The notes: a model not told the origin generated them from the letters alone. 14,429 bases of DNA from Butyrivibrio sp. (GCF_015056685.1 NZ_SVFW01000073.1:1-14429); one strand, 5' to 3'; shown: positions 6,590 to 13,567, numbered from the stretch's first letter. A program made the numbers and translations.

Positions 6590-7498
6590 TCAATTTGAAC
6601 GCTCAAAGTGTTGATAATCTTTTACTGAATTCCAGTTGCCGCCCCATGTAAAACCATGCTCTTTAAAAAGTTTATAGGCAAGGTCATTTTCATCAATCTT
6701 ATATGGAAAACTGGAACTTCTGTCTGCATAAGCTTCACTTCCTTCTGGGGAGATATTTATAGAACCGTCTTTATTGTATGTAATATAAGGGTTATAAAAT
6801 GGGTTTAGATCAATAGCAAGCCCTTTTGCATGATTTGAAAGTCTTGTTGTACCCTCAACGACGCGGTAATTGAAACAGGAAGTGTTGTTGGCAAGCATTG
6901 ATGCAGTATCATCTCCGTTATACTCGTCAATGAGCTTAATGCTCTCAATTTGGTAACCGTTTTGATATAATTCGCAGAATATTTCCAATAAATCCTCCGC
7001 TATGGTCTTGTTACAGATCATCTCACCTGTCTGCGTATCACCGTTAAAGTCATTGTATAAGAGGCTGAGATATCTGAGATCATCTAATGGTACTGAACAA
7101 TCTACAGGATAAGAAATCCCGGAAATCCTTTTAAAGATCTCATTTGAAATTGGTTCGTAGTAGAAACCATCCTTATATACAAATCTGTTTGATAAATCAT
7201 CTGACAGAGGCTGTGTATCTTCCTGCGATGATGCTAAAGATGCTTCATCTGAAGATTGGCTTGCATTGTCTGTAGCAGAAGTGGTATTTAGCTCTTTTGA
7301 TGAAATGAATGAAGAGGACTCATCAATGCTTGAAATAGCTTCATCTGTTGAAGCTACAGCGGAAACTTCAGGCACTTTATCATTTTTTTGCGCATATTCC
7401 TCTAAAGTTTCCCCTCCGGCAAGCACTCTGGCTGCAATTGCGCAGCATATGATGACTCCGGCTAAAAAAACAAAATCTTTTAAATATTTCTTGTTCAT
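6590..7498 (-). CDS. Membrane-anchored M15 family peptidase (VanY-like D-Ala-D-Ala carboxypeptidase)
   Basis: Predicted zinc peptidase acting on peptidoglycan stem peptides outside the membrane, 302 residues. Residues 5-28 form one hydrophobic segment (signal anchor). A Ser/Thr/Asp/Glu-rich linker of low complexity spans 30-105, and the M15/VanY domain runs from 115 to 302. Zinc ligands are visible: H223 and D230 in SNHAKGLAID, and H297 in DYQHFE; R212 in FNYR and the GGNW motif fit the family. The frame is open far upstream into the antisense of ecfA1, but the ATG at 7498 gives the anchor directly and has GCGAGG about 10 nt ahead. It lies on the opposite strand between rplQ and ecfA1, which are usually neighbours, so it looks inserted. 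A lytic endopeptidase specificity is possible instead of carboxypeptidase. Confidence 0.88.
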   Translation of the reverse strand: MNKKYLKDFVFLAGVIICCAIAARVLAGGETLEEYAQKNDKVPEVSAVASTDEAISSIDESSSFISSKELNTTSATDNASQSSDEASLASSQEDTQPLSDDLSNRFVYKDGFYYEPISNEIFKRISGISYPVDCSVPLDDLRYLSLLYNDFNGDTQTGEMICNKTIAEDLLEIFCELYQNGYQIESIKLIDEYNGDDTASMLANNTSCFNYRVVEGTTRLSNHAKGLAIDLNPFYNPYITYNKDGSINISPEGSEAYADRSSSFPYKIDENDLAYKLFKEHGFTWGGNWNSVKDYQHFERSN

Positions 7499-7515
7499 TT
7501 GAATAAACCTCGCAT

Positions 7516-7550
7516 ATAATACATAAATGATATCACATTTGTGATATACT
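7516..7550. promoter_or_regulatory. Divergent promoter region with an 18-bp palindromic operator candidate
   Basis: ATATCACA (7530-7537) and TGTGATAT (7540-7547) form a perfect palindrome with a 2-nt centre. It overlaps a plus-strand extended -10 (TGA-TATACT, 7542-7550) for the ecf genes. It lies upstream of a minus-strand -10-like TATTAT (7521-7516) for the M15 peptidase gene. A dimeric regulator binding here could control both directions. The -35 elements are weak on both strands. The regulator is not in this window. Confidence 0.5.
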
Positions 7551-7574
7551 GTTGCAGTATGGTAGGTAAAAAAC

Positions 7575-8432
7575 ATGATACGTACTGATAATCTTGTATT
7601 TGAATATATTAGAAGAGATGAAGAAGGTAATGTAGAGGGCATTACAAGGGCAATTGATAACGTTAACCTTGATATAAAGCCCGGACAGTTCATTGCCATT
7701 CTCGGACATAACGGTTCAGGTAAGTCTACTTTGGCCAAGCATTTTAATGCGCTTTTATATCCTACTGAAGGACAGGTATTCGTGGATGGCATGAATACTG
7801 AGGATGAGTCACATCTTTGGGACATCAGGCAGGAAGCTGGAATGGTATTCCAAAATCCTGATAACCAGATAATCGGGCAGGTCGTGGAAGAGGATGTTGG
7901 ATTCGGACCTGAAAATATGGGCGTTCCGACTGATGAGATATGGGAAAGAGTGGAAGAGAGTCTTCGCACTGTGGGGATGCTCAAGTTTAGAAAATCATCG
8001 CCCAATCATCTCTCTGGCGGTCAGAAGCAGCGAGTGTCCATAGCAGGTGTAATAGCGATGCATCCGAAGTGTATTATTTTCGACGAGCCCACAGCCATGC
8101 TTGATCCTAATGGCCGTAAGGATGTTATCAGGGCTGCAAGAGCGCTTAATAGTGTTGAAGGAATAACCATAATACTTATTACACACTATATGGAAGAAGT
8201 AATATATGCCGACAAGGTCTTTGTTATGGATGGCGGCCATATAGAAATGCAGGGAACACCAAGAGAAATCTTTTCACAGGTTGATAAGTTAAAAGAACTT
8301 CGATTGGGGGTTCCGCAGGTTACTCTTTTGGCATATGAACTTAAAAAGAGCGGTTTGCCACTTCCTGATGGAATACTTTCAAGAGAAGAACTTGTTGATG
8401 AATTGAAAAAACTGAAACTTCAGCAGGGATAA
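7575..8432 (+). CDS. ecfA1: ECF transporter ATPase A1
   Basis: Cytoplasmic ATPase of the shared energising module of energy-coupling factor transporters, which import vitamins and metals with interchangeable S components; 285 residues. ABC motifs are complete: Walker A GHNGSGKS (44-51), Q-loop FQNPDNQ (Q94), signature LSGGQ (147-151), Walker B CIIFDEP (D171, E172) and H-loop H205. The FQNPDNQ Q-loop and first position mark it as A1. The ATG has a weak ribosome binding site (GGTAGG, 7561-7566). No S component lies here, which fits a group II ECF module. It begins an operon with ecfA2, ecfT and truA, under a promoter candidate in the divergent gap. Confidence 0.95.
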   Translation: MIRTDNLVFEYIRRDEEGNVEGITRAIDNVNLDIKPGQFIAILGHNGSGKSTLAKHFNALLYPTEGQVFVDGMNTEDESHLWDIRQEAGMVFQNPDNQIIGQVVEEDVGFGPENMGVPTDEIWERVEESLRTVGMLKFRKSSPNHLSGGQKQRVSIAGVIAMHPKCIIFDEPTAMLDPNGRKDVIRAARALNSVEGITIILITHYMEEVIYADKVFVMDGGHIEMQGTPREIFSQVDKLKELRLGVPQVTLLAYELKKSGLPLPDGILSREELVDELKKLKLQQG

Positions 8433-8470
8433 CTTTTTCATCAATAAGAGAATGAGAGAAACATATAACT

Positions 8471-9322
8471 ATGTCGATAATACTTGATCATGTTAATTAC
8501 ATATATGATGAAGACACTGCCATGGCTCATGCAGCGCTGATAGATGTCAATCTTGAAATCCCTAAGGGGCAGTTTATCGGCCTTATTGGTCATACAGGGT
8601 CAGGAAAGTCTACACTTATCCAGCACATGAATGGACTTATTAAGCCAACAAGCGGCAATGTTTATTTTGATGGAAAAGACATTTTTGATGCTGATTTTGA
8701 TAAAAAAGCTTTAAGAGCCAAGGTTGGTCTTGTGTTTCAATATCCTGAACATCAGCTTTTTGAGATGGATTGCTTTAAGGATGTGTGTTTTGGACCTAAG
8801 AACCTGGGGCTTCCGCAAAAAGAGGTGGAGCTTAGAGCTTACGAGGCTTTAAAACAGGTTGGCTTTGATGATGAGTATTTTTATCAGTCACCATTTGACC
8901 TCTCTGGTGGACAAAAGAGGCGTGTGGCAATTGCAGGAGTACTTGCAATGAAGCCTGAAGTGCTTATCCTGGATGAGCCGACAGCGGGACTTGATCCCAA
9001 GGGGCGTGAAGATATACTGGGACTTATTTCTAAGCTACACAAGGAGATGGGCATTACAGTTATTCTTGTAAGCCACAGTATGGATGATGTAGCGGATTAT
9101 GTTCAGCGAATAATTGTAATGAACAAGGGAAAAGTAACCTTTGACGGTGAACCCAAGGCAGTATTTAAGCACTATAAAGAACTAGAAGAAATAGGCCTGT
9201 CAGCTCCTACCGTTACTTATGTGATGCAGGAATTAAAAGCTGCAGGATTTGATGTTGATACAGAGGCTACCACTATTGAGGAAGCCAAAAATGAGATACT
9301 TAAGGTGTTTGGAAAATGTTAA
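8471..9322 (+). CDS. ecfA2: ECF transporter ATPase A2
   Basis: Second ATPase of the ECF module, 283 residues, forming a heterodimer with EcfA1 that drives EcfT. Walker A GHTGSGKS (40-47), Q-loop FQYPEHQLF (Q90), signature LSGGQ (144-148), Walker B LILDEP (D168, E169) and H202 are all intact. FQYPEHQLF is the A2 form. It starts 38 nt after ecfA1 with a weak GAGAGAA ahead of the ATG. Its TAA overlaps the ecfT start by 7 nt, which suggests translational coupling. Confidence 0.95.
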   Translation: MSIILDHVNYIYDEDTAMAHAALIDVNLEIPKGQFIGLIGHTGSGKSTLIQHMNGLIKPTSGNVYFDGKDIFDADFDKKALRAKVGLVFQYPEHQLFEMDCFKDVCFGPKNLGLPQKEVELRAYEALKQVGFDDEYFYQSPFDLSGGQKRRVAIAGVLAMKPEVLILDEPTAGLDPKGREDILGLISKLHKEMGITVILVSHSMDDVADYVQRIIVMNKGKVTFDGEPKAVFKHYKELEEIGLSAPTVTYVMQELKAAGFDVDTEATTIEEAKNEILKVFGKC

Positions 9323-10122
9323 GAGACATTACGCTTGGACAATATTATAGAACAGACTCGGTGATACACAGACTTGATCCAAGGGTTAAGCTGGTGGCGA
9401 CATTTGCGTTTATCATTTCTCTTTTTCTTGTAAAAAATGTGTGGGGATATGTTATTGCTGCTGTATTTTTAGGAGCATGCATTGCACTTTCAAATGTTCC
9501 TGTCAAGTTTATGTTCAGAGGAATGAAGACTATCTTTTTCCTTTTGGTCATAACTATGGTGTTTAACCTGATACTGACACCAGGAACGCCAATTGTGAGC
9601 ATTTGGAAAATAAAGATTACCTATGAGGGACTGAGGCTTGCTATTTTGATGGCTATAAGGCTTGTTTTTCTTATAACAGGCTCATCAATAATGACACTTA
9701 CAACTACGCCTAATAATCTTACAGATGGCTTGGAAAGCGTGTTAAAACCTCTTAAGGTTCTTCATGTTCCGGTACACGAGATAGCAATGATGATGTCTAT
9801 TGCCCTCAGATTTATACCGATTCTTTTGGAAGAGACAGATAAGATCATGAAGGCACAGATGGCAAGGGGTGCTGACTTTGAGAGCGGCTCACTTATAAAC
9901 AGAGCTAAGAGTCTTGTGCCCTTACTTGTTCCTCTTTTTATATCTGCATTCAGAAGAGCTCTTGACCTTGCTATGGCTATGGAGGCAAGGTGCTACCGTG
10001 GCGGCGAGGGAAGAACCAAGATGAAGCCGCTTATTTATCAGAACAGAGACAGAATTGCTTATGCGATTTTGGTTATATATCTTGTGGCTATAATTGTGTT
10101 TGGCAGACTACTGTTTAGGTAA
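9316..10122 (+). CDS. ecfT: ECF transporter transmembrane subunit T
   Basis: Membrane scaffold linking the two ATPases to substrate-binding S components, 268 residues. Hydrophobic segments lie at about 27-40, 43-60, 71-88, 108-128, 155-172 and 246-263. The two cytoplasmic coupling motifs are A183-R184-G185 (AQMARGADFESG) and A224-R225-C226 (AMEARCYRGGEGRTKM). Both are typical of EcfT. The ATG overlaps the end of ecfA2 by 7 nt, so translation is probably coupled. Substrate range depends on S components encoded elsewhere. Confidence 0.95.
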   Translation: MLRDITLGQYYRTDSVIHRLDPRVKLVATFAFIISLFLVKNVWGYVIAAVFLGACIALSNVPVKFMFRGMKTIFFLLVITMVFNLILTPGTPIVSIWKIKITYEGLRLAILMAIRLVFLITGSSIMTLTTTPNNLTDGLESVLKPLKVLHVPVHEIAMMMSIALRFIPILLEETDKIMKAQMARGADFESGSLINRAKSLVPLLVPLFISAFRRALDLAMAMEARCYRGGEGRTKMKPLIYQNRDRIAYAILVIYLVAIIVFGRLLFR

Positions 10123-10146
10123 TAATTTTGTTTTTAGGAGAGATGG

Positions 10147-10929
10147 TTGAAAAAGCGCAGGATAATGCTGGTTGTTTCCTATGATGGAACAGCTTATAAC
10201 GGATGGGCGCTTCAAAAAAGTACCCATAATACAATTGAAGAAATGCTTAACAGGGCAATTCACGGACTGACCGGTGAGGAAGTGGAAGTTATCGGCGCAA
10301 GCCGCACGGATGCAGGAGTTCATGCCTATGGTAACATAGCGGTTTTTGATACTTCGTCGTCAATTCCCGGAGACAGGTTTTCGTATGCGCTTAATCATAT
10401 TCTTCCGCAGGATATATGCGTTACTGAGTCAAGAGAGGTACATCCGGATTTCCATCCAAGGCACTGTGATACCCTTAAGACCTATGAGTACAGGGTGCTG
10501 AATTCTAAGATGCCTGTTCCGACAAGGCGCTTTTATACTTACCATTTTAGTATGCCTCTTGATATTGATGTTATGAACGAGGCAGCTCATTATCTCGAAG
10601 GAGAGCATGATTTTACGAGCTTTTGCAATGTTGAATCGCAGGCAGTCAGTCATGTTCGTACCATAAAAAAAGTTGAGGTATTTCGCCACGGTGATGAGGT
10701 AGTTATAAGGGTTATCGGAAATGGTTTTCTTTATAACATGGTAAGGATAATTGCAGGTACTCTTTTACAGATTGGACGAGGAAAAGGAAAACCATCAGAT
10801 ATTAAGGAAATGATCGATAAACAGGATAGAAAAGCAGCAGGACCTACAGCTCCGGCATGTGGCTTATTCCTGATGAAATATGAGTTTTTAGACGGAATTC
10901 CCGGACCGGAAACAGCTGAGGATGACTGA
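10147..10929 (+). CDS. truA: tRNA pseudouridine(38-40) synthase
   Basis: Converts uridines 38, 39 and 40 of the tRNA anticodon arm to pseudouridine; 260 residues. The catalytic aspartate is D55 in ASRTDAGVHA, and SYDGTAYNGW (11-20) is the usual N-terminal motif. The FCN and RIIAGTLLQIGRGK blocks of the second half are present. The start is TTG at 10147, with AGGAG (10136-10140) 6 nt upstream. The ATG at 10143 is in another frame and gives a short nonsense product. It lies 24 nt after ecfT in the classic ecfA1-ecfA2-ecfT-truA arrangement. Confidence 0.94.
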   Translation: MKKRRIMLVVSYDGTAYNGWALQKSTHNTIEEMLNRAIHGLTGEEVEVIGASRTDAGVHAYGNIAVFDTSSSIPGDRFSYALNHILPQDICVTESREVHPDFHPRHCDTLKTYEYRVLNSKMPVPTRRFYTYHFSMPLDIDVMNEAAHYLEGEHDFTSFCNVESQAVSHVRTIKKVEVFRHGDEVVIRVIGNGFLYNMVRIIAGTLLQIGRGKGKPSDIKEMIDKQDRKAAGPTAPACGLFLMKYEFLDGIPGPETAEDD

Positions 10930-10940
10930 ACCAAAAATAT

Positions 10941-10973
10941 AGATGTTTTATCCGAAAAAGAGGCAAAACATCT
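10941..10973. terminator. Hairpin after truA overlapping the rplM -35
   Basis: AGATGTTTT (10941-10949) pairs perfectly with AAAACATCT (10965-10973). The plus-strand T run is imperfect and delayed, so termination is uncertain. The last base of the stem is the first T of the rplM -35 hexamer (10973-10978). Confidence 0.4.
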
Positions 10974-11002
10974 TGACAAATCTTTTGTTTGAGTCCTATA
11001 AT
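10973..11002 (+). promoter_or_regulatory. Promoter of the rplM-rpsI operon
   Basis: Consensus TTGACA (10973-10978), an 18-nt spacer and consensus TATAAT (10997-11002). Transcription should begin near 11009, leaving a leader of about 160 nt. Confidence 0.85.
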
Positions 11003-11008
11003 ATCTTA

Positions 11009-11169
11009 CTGTGTGACGAAGTTTATTCTATAACTATGCCCACAAAATAGTAAGTGACATATTGATGTCCCGGTAAGCTTCAATATGTTCATATATATAC
11101 TGCAGGATCAGGTGAAGGGTTTTGCAGAGGTTACAAATTAAGTATTAGTTTTAATTTGGAGGAAACATA
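11009..11169 (+). promoter_or_regulatory. Structured leader of rplM (L13 leader candidate)
   Basis: A perfect 9-bp stem, ACATATTGA (11057-11065) with TCAATATGT (11080-11088), encloses a 14-nt loop containing TGTCCCGGTAAGCT. Firmicutes carry a known autoregulatory L13 leader RNA upstream of rplM, and the position fits. I cannot confirm the consensus by eye. The ribosome binding site for rplM is TGGAGGAAA, ending about 6 nt before the ATG. Confidence 0.5.
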
Positions 11170-11598
11170 ATGAAAACTTATATGCCTAGTGCAACTACAG
11201 TAGAGAAAAAGTGGTATGTAGTTGATGCTACAGATATGACACTTGGACGTCTTGCTTCTAACGTTGCAAACGTACTTAGAGGAAAGAACAAGCCTATTTA
11301 CACACCTAACATCGACACAGGTGATTATGTAATCGTTATCAATGCAGAGAAGATTAAGGTTTCTGGTAAGAAGCTTGATCAGAAGATGTATTGGCACCAC
11401 ACAGATTATGTTGGACATCACAAAGAGTTCTCACTTCGTCAGATGCTTAATGATAAGCCTGAGAGAGTTATCGAGCATGCTGTAAAGGGAATGCTTCCAA
11501 AGGGATCTCTTGGTAGAGAGATGTACACAAAGCTTCACGTATATGCTGGTTCAGAGCATCCACATGCAGCTCAGAAGCCTGAAGTATTAACATTTTAA
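11170..11598 (+). CDS. rplM: 50S ribosomal protein L13
   Basis: Early-assembling large-subunit protein, 142 residues, the usual length. Diagnostic stretches are MKTYMPSATTVEKKWYVVDATDMTLGRLAS at the start, YHK-type residues in MYWHHTDYVGHHKEFS, and AVKGMLPKGSLGREMYTKLHVYAGSEHPHAAQKP at the end. The ATG follows GGAGG by 7 nt. It leads the two-gene operon with rpsI. Confidence 0.98.
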   Translation: MKTYMPSATTVEKKWYVVDATDMTLGRLASNVANVLRGKNKPIYTPNIDTGDYVIVINAEKIKVSGKKLDQKMYWHHTDYVGHHKEFSLRQMLNDKPERVIEHAVKGMLPKGSLGREMYTKLHVYAGSEHPHAAQKPEVLTF

Positions 11599-11624
11599 TC
11601 TGGTAAGTGAAGGAGAATAATAAA

Positions 11625-12023
11625 ATGGCAAAGTCAGCTAATTATTACGGAACAGGTAGAAGAAAGAAGTCAGTTGCAAGAGTATACCTTAAATCCGGAA
11701 ATGGTAATATTACAATCAACAAGAGACCTATCGATGAGTATTTCGGACTTGAGACACTTAAGGTTATCGTTAGACAGCCTCTCGTAGCTACAGAGACATC
11801 AGACAAGTTTGATGTAGTTGTTACTGTAAGAGGTGGTGGCACAACAGGTCAGGCTGGTGCAATCAGACACGGTATTTCAAGAGCACTTCTTCAGGCTGAT
11901 TCAGATGAATACAGACCAACACTTAAGAAGGCTGGATACCTTACAAGAGATCCTCGTATGAAGGAAAGAAAGAAGTACGGCTTAAAGAAAGCTCGTCGTG
12001 CTCCACAGTTCTCAAAGAGATAA
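11625..12023 (+). CDS. rpsI: 30S ribosomal protein S9
   Basis: Small-subunit head protein whose C-terminal arginine reaches the P-site tRNA, 132 residues. Conserved parts are YYGTGRRKKSVARVYLKSGNG (8-28), VRGGGTTGQAGAIRHGISRALL and the C-terminal KKYGLKKARRAPQFSKR. The frame opens at a GTG at 11607, but that codon overlaps the Shine-Dalgarno AAGGAGAA (11610-11617) serving the ATG at 11625, which gives the canonical N-terminus. It lies 26 nt after rplM. Confidence 0.98.
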   Translation: MAKSANYYGTGRRKKSVARVYLKSGNGNITINKRPIDEYFGLETLKVIVRQPLVATETSDKFDVVVTVRGGGTTGQAGAIRHGISRALLQADSDEYRPTLKKAGYLTRDPRMKERKKYGLKKARRAPQFSKR

Positions 12024-12076
12024 TCGTTTCTGCGATGCAGATACATGTTTCTTTGGAAATATTCAAAGATCTATTG

Positions 12077-12105
12077 CCGGAAGCCATTGTGGCTTCCGGT
12101 TTTCT
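12077..12105 (+). terminator. Terminator of the rplM-rpsI operon
   Basis: CCGGAAGCCA (12077-12086) and TGGCTTCCGG (12090-12099) form a perfect 10-bp stem with a TTG loop, followed by TTTTCT. It marks the end of the housekeeping cluster. Confidence 0.93.
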
Positions 12106-12168
12106 ATTTAAGTCATTCCTATTCGGAAATTAAAAATTTCACTTTACGATTCTATAAGATACTAGAAG

Positions 12169-12632
12169 ATGCTTCAAAGCCCCTATTTAGGCGTGTCAGT
12201 TGGCTTGTGTTTCTGAGTGTTCTTGACTATAAATCTTGTTTTATTCTGTTTGAGTCAATAATCGCTGTGCGTCTGATTGACTGCAATTCCAAGATTATTC
12301 TATATGAGTCAACCAGCTACGGTTGAGGATTTGACTGCAAATCTAGTTTTCCCTTATATGGGTCAACTATTGTATGGGAATGCGTTGACCTCAAATCATG
12401 TAATTTCAAGAGAGAGTCAATGGTCTTGGGGAATTTCCATGACCGCATTTCCAAAATTCTGTATATGAGTCAAGTGTCGAGCTGTAATCAGATGACTGCA
12501 AATCCGGTCTTGTTCAAAATGAGTCAATTTAAGGCTAAGTAGCTAGTTGACTTCATTTCTACTAATGCTCTATTTGAATCATATTCTGATGAAAAATTTG
12601 ACCTATTCTTAATAAAATCTTATTTGAATCAA
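12169..12632. repeat. Degenerate 54-nt tandem array of alternating inverted repeats with two variable segments per unit
   Basis: Unit starts lie at 12223, 12277, 12331, 12385, 12439, 12492, 12547 and 12598 (steps 54, 54, 54, 54, 53, 55, 51); a decayed unit starts at 12169, also 54 nt before. Block 1 is TTGACTGCAAATC (TGAC in all eight clear units). Block 2 is TATATGAGTCAA; its GTCA or ATCA core recurs with the same period (12254, 12308, 12362, 12416, 12469, 12523, 12578, 12628). Block 2 is nearly the reverse complement of block 1, so each unit can form a hairpin. About 11 nt inside the hairpin and about 18 nt between hairpins are unrelated from unit to unit. The last two units are the most divergent (GAATCA replaces GAGTCA). 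No long ORF explains the region, and the transcribed strand is unknown. Confidence 0.85.
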
Positions 12633-12653
12633 TTCATAATCTCCTAAAGGAAA

Positions 12654-12742
12654 AAAGAAAACAGTTTAAATAAAAGAAAACAGCTTCAATACAAGAAAAT
12701 ACTTATTATTATCACCAATCGAAAGAAAATATAAAAGAAAAG
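12654..12742 (+). repeat. Purine-rich spacer with 19-nt periodic AAGAAAA motif
   Basis: AAGAAAA recurs at 12655, 12674 and 12693 (19-nt steps), then at 12723 and 12735. The first two copies share the longer AAAGAAAACAG. The stretch joins the array to the nuclease-like gene and ends in its ribosome binding site AGAGGA (12741-12746). I see no convincing promoter in it. Confidence 0.5.
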
Positions 12743-12753
12743 AGGACAAATAA

Positions 12754-13542
12754 TTGTATGGATTAAGAGAAATGCTTTTACAGGAGCAAAAGCACCTGCA
12801 AGGCATAATAGCTAATACAAGAGAAAAAGATATTGCTACGCCTGAAGGGCGACTTCGCATATCAGTTGATCACGGAGTGGCCAGATATTATCAGTGCATA
12901 GATGACAGATATGGAGAGTATATCCCAAGGGATAATGTACAGCTTCCTCGTCAACTGGCACAGAAAGCATATAATGATACAGTACTTAAGACTGCTGAGG
13001 CAAGAGCCAAGCACATTGCCAAGTGCCTCAAGAATTATAATGATGATGAGCTTGAACAACTATTTACGTCGCTACACCCTGAGAGACAGAAACTTATCAC
13101 TCCGGTTGAGCCAACATTTAGTCAATTACAAGAACAATGGTACTCAGAGCCATATGTTGGCAAAGCTTTCAAAGAAGGAATGCCTGTAATTCTTACGGAG
13201 AAAGGAGAACGTGTCCGATCAAAGTCGGAGAAAATCCTTGCCGATTTCTTTTACCGGAACAATATTCTATATAAGTATGAAAAACCATTAAACCTATCGG
13301 GGCATGGGATAGTCTATCCCGACTTCACATTCCTTTCGAGGAAACTACGAAAAGAGATTTATTGGGAGCACGAAGGGATGATGGATAAGCCTGAATACGC
13401 CATCAAGGCGGTTAAAAAGCTCAATAGCTATCAAATGAACGGGATACTTCCCGGAGAGCGTTTGATCCTTACGTTTGAGACGGAACAGGATGTTTTGAAT
13501 ACAAGGATTGTCAGTGAATTGGCGGATAAATATCTCAGATGA
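12754..13542 (+). CDS. Array-associated protein with a PD-(D/E)XK nuclease-like C-terminal domain
   Basis: A protein of 262 residues with no assigned function that I can name. Residues 1-25 look like a coiled-coil helix. Residues 30-62 contain a small basic segment (EGRLRISVDHGVARYYQC...YIPRDN). Residues 63-115 are helical and charged. Residues 150-245 fit a PD-(D/E)XK fold: E159 in RSKSEKILADFF, D190 in VYPDFTF, and E205 in IYWEHEGMMD, ending in an ILTFET strand. The usual lysine of the (D/E)XK motif is not obvious. The start is TTG at 12754, the first possible codon after an in-frame stop at 12751; AGAGGA lies 7 nt upstream, and the next in-frame start is ATG 12772. I recall similar proteins recurring in Lachnospiraceae genomes. 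It follows the 54-nt array by 121 nt and has its own terminator. Confidence 0.75.
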   Translation: MYGLREMLLQEQKHLQGIIANTREKDIATPEGRLRISVDHGVARYYQCIDDRYGEYIPRDNVQLPRQLAQKAYNDTVLKTAEARAKHIAKCLKNYNDDELEQLFTSLHPERQKLITPVEPTFSQLQEQWYSEPYVGKAFKEGMPVILTEKGERVRSKSEKILADFFYRNNILYKYEKPLNLSGHGIVYPDFTFLSRKLRKEIYWEHEGMMDKPEYAIKAVKKLNSYQMNGILPGERLILTFETEQDVLNTRIVSELADKYLR

Positions 13543-13567
13543 ATATATGTTATTATAATATTGATCT

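Noticed and set aside
7499..8005. N-terminal extension of the M15 peptidase frame into the antisense of ecfA1
   Set aside because: The extension lies opposite conserved ecfA1 coding sequence, and the downstream ATG gives a normal signal anchor with a ribosome binding site.
12045..12468. Two short ORFs crossing the array
   Set aside because: They are low-complexity readings through the repeat region with no ribosome binding site and no recognisable protein features.
12169..12632. Canonical CRISPR array
   Set aside because: Repeats are imperfect with only 12-13 nt blocks conserved, variable segments are 11 and 18 nt, and no cas gene is recognisable in the window.
12223..12632. Each array unit as a sigma-A promoter (TTGACT, 18 nt, TATATG)
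   Set aside because: Two units fit well (12277 and 12331), but several lack a -10 match (TTTGAG, GAGAGA or AAAATG at that place). The inverted symmetry of the blocks is the more general pattern. A minor role in transcription is not excluded.
12754..13542. Nop-domain (TIGR-Tas type) identity for the array-linked protein
   Set aside because: No Nop-like segment is recognisable, and the C-terminal half fits PD-(D/E)XK rather than RuvC or HNH.
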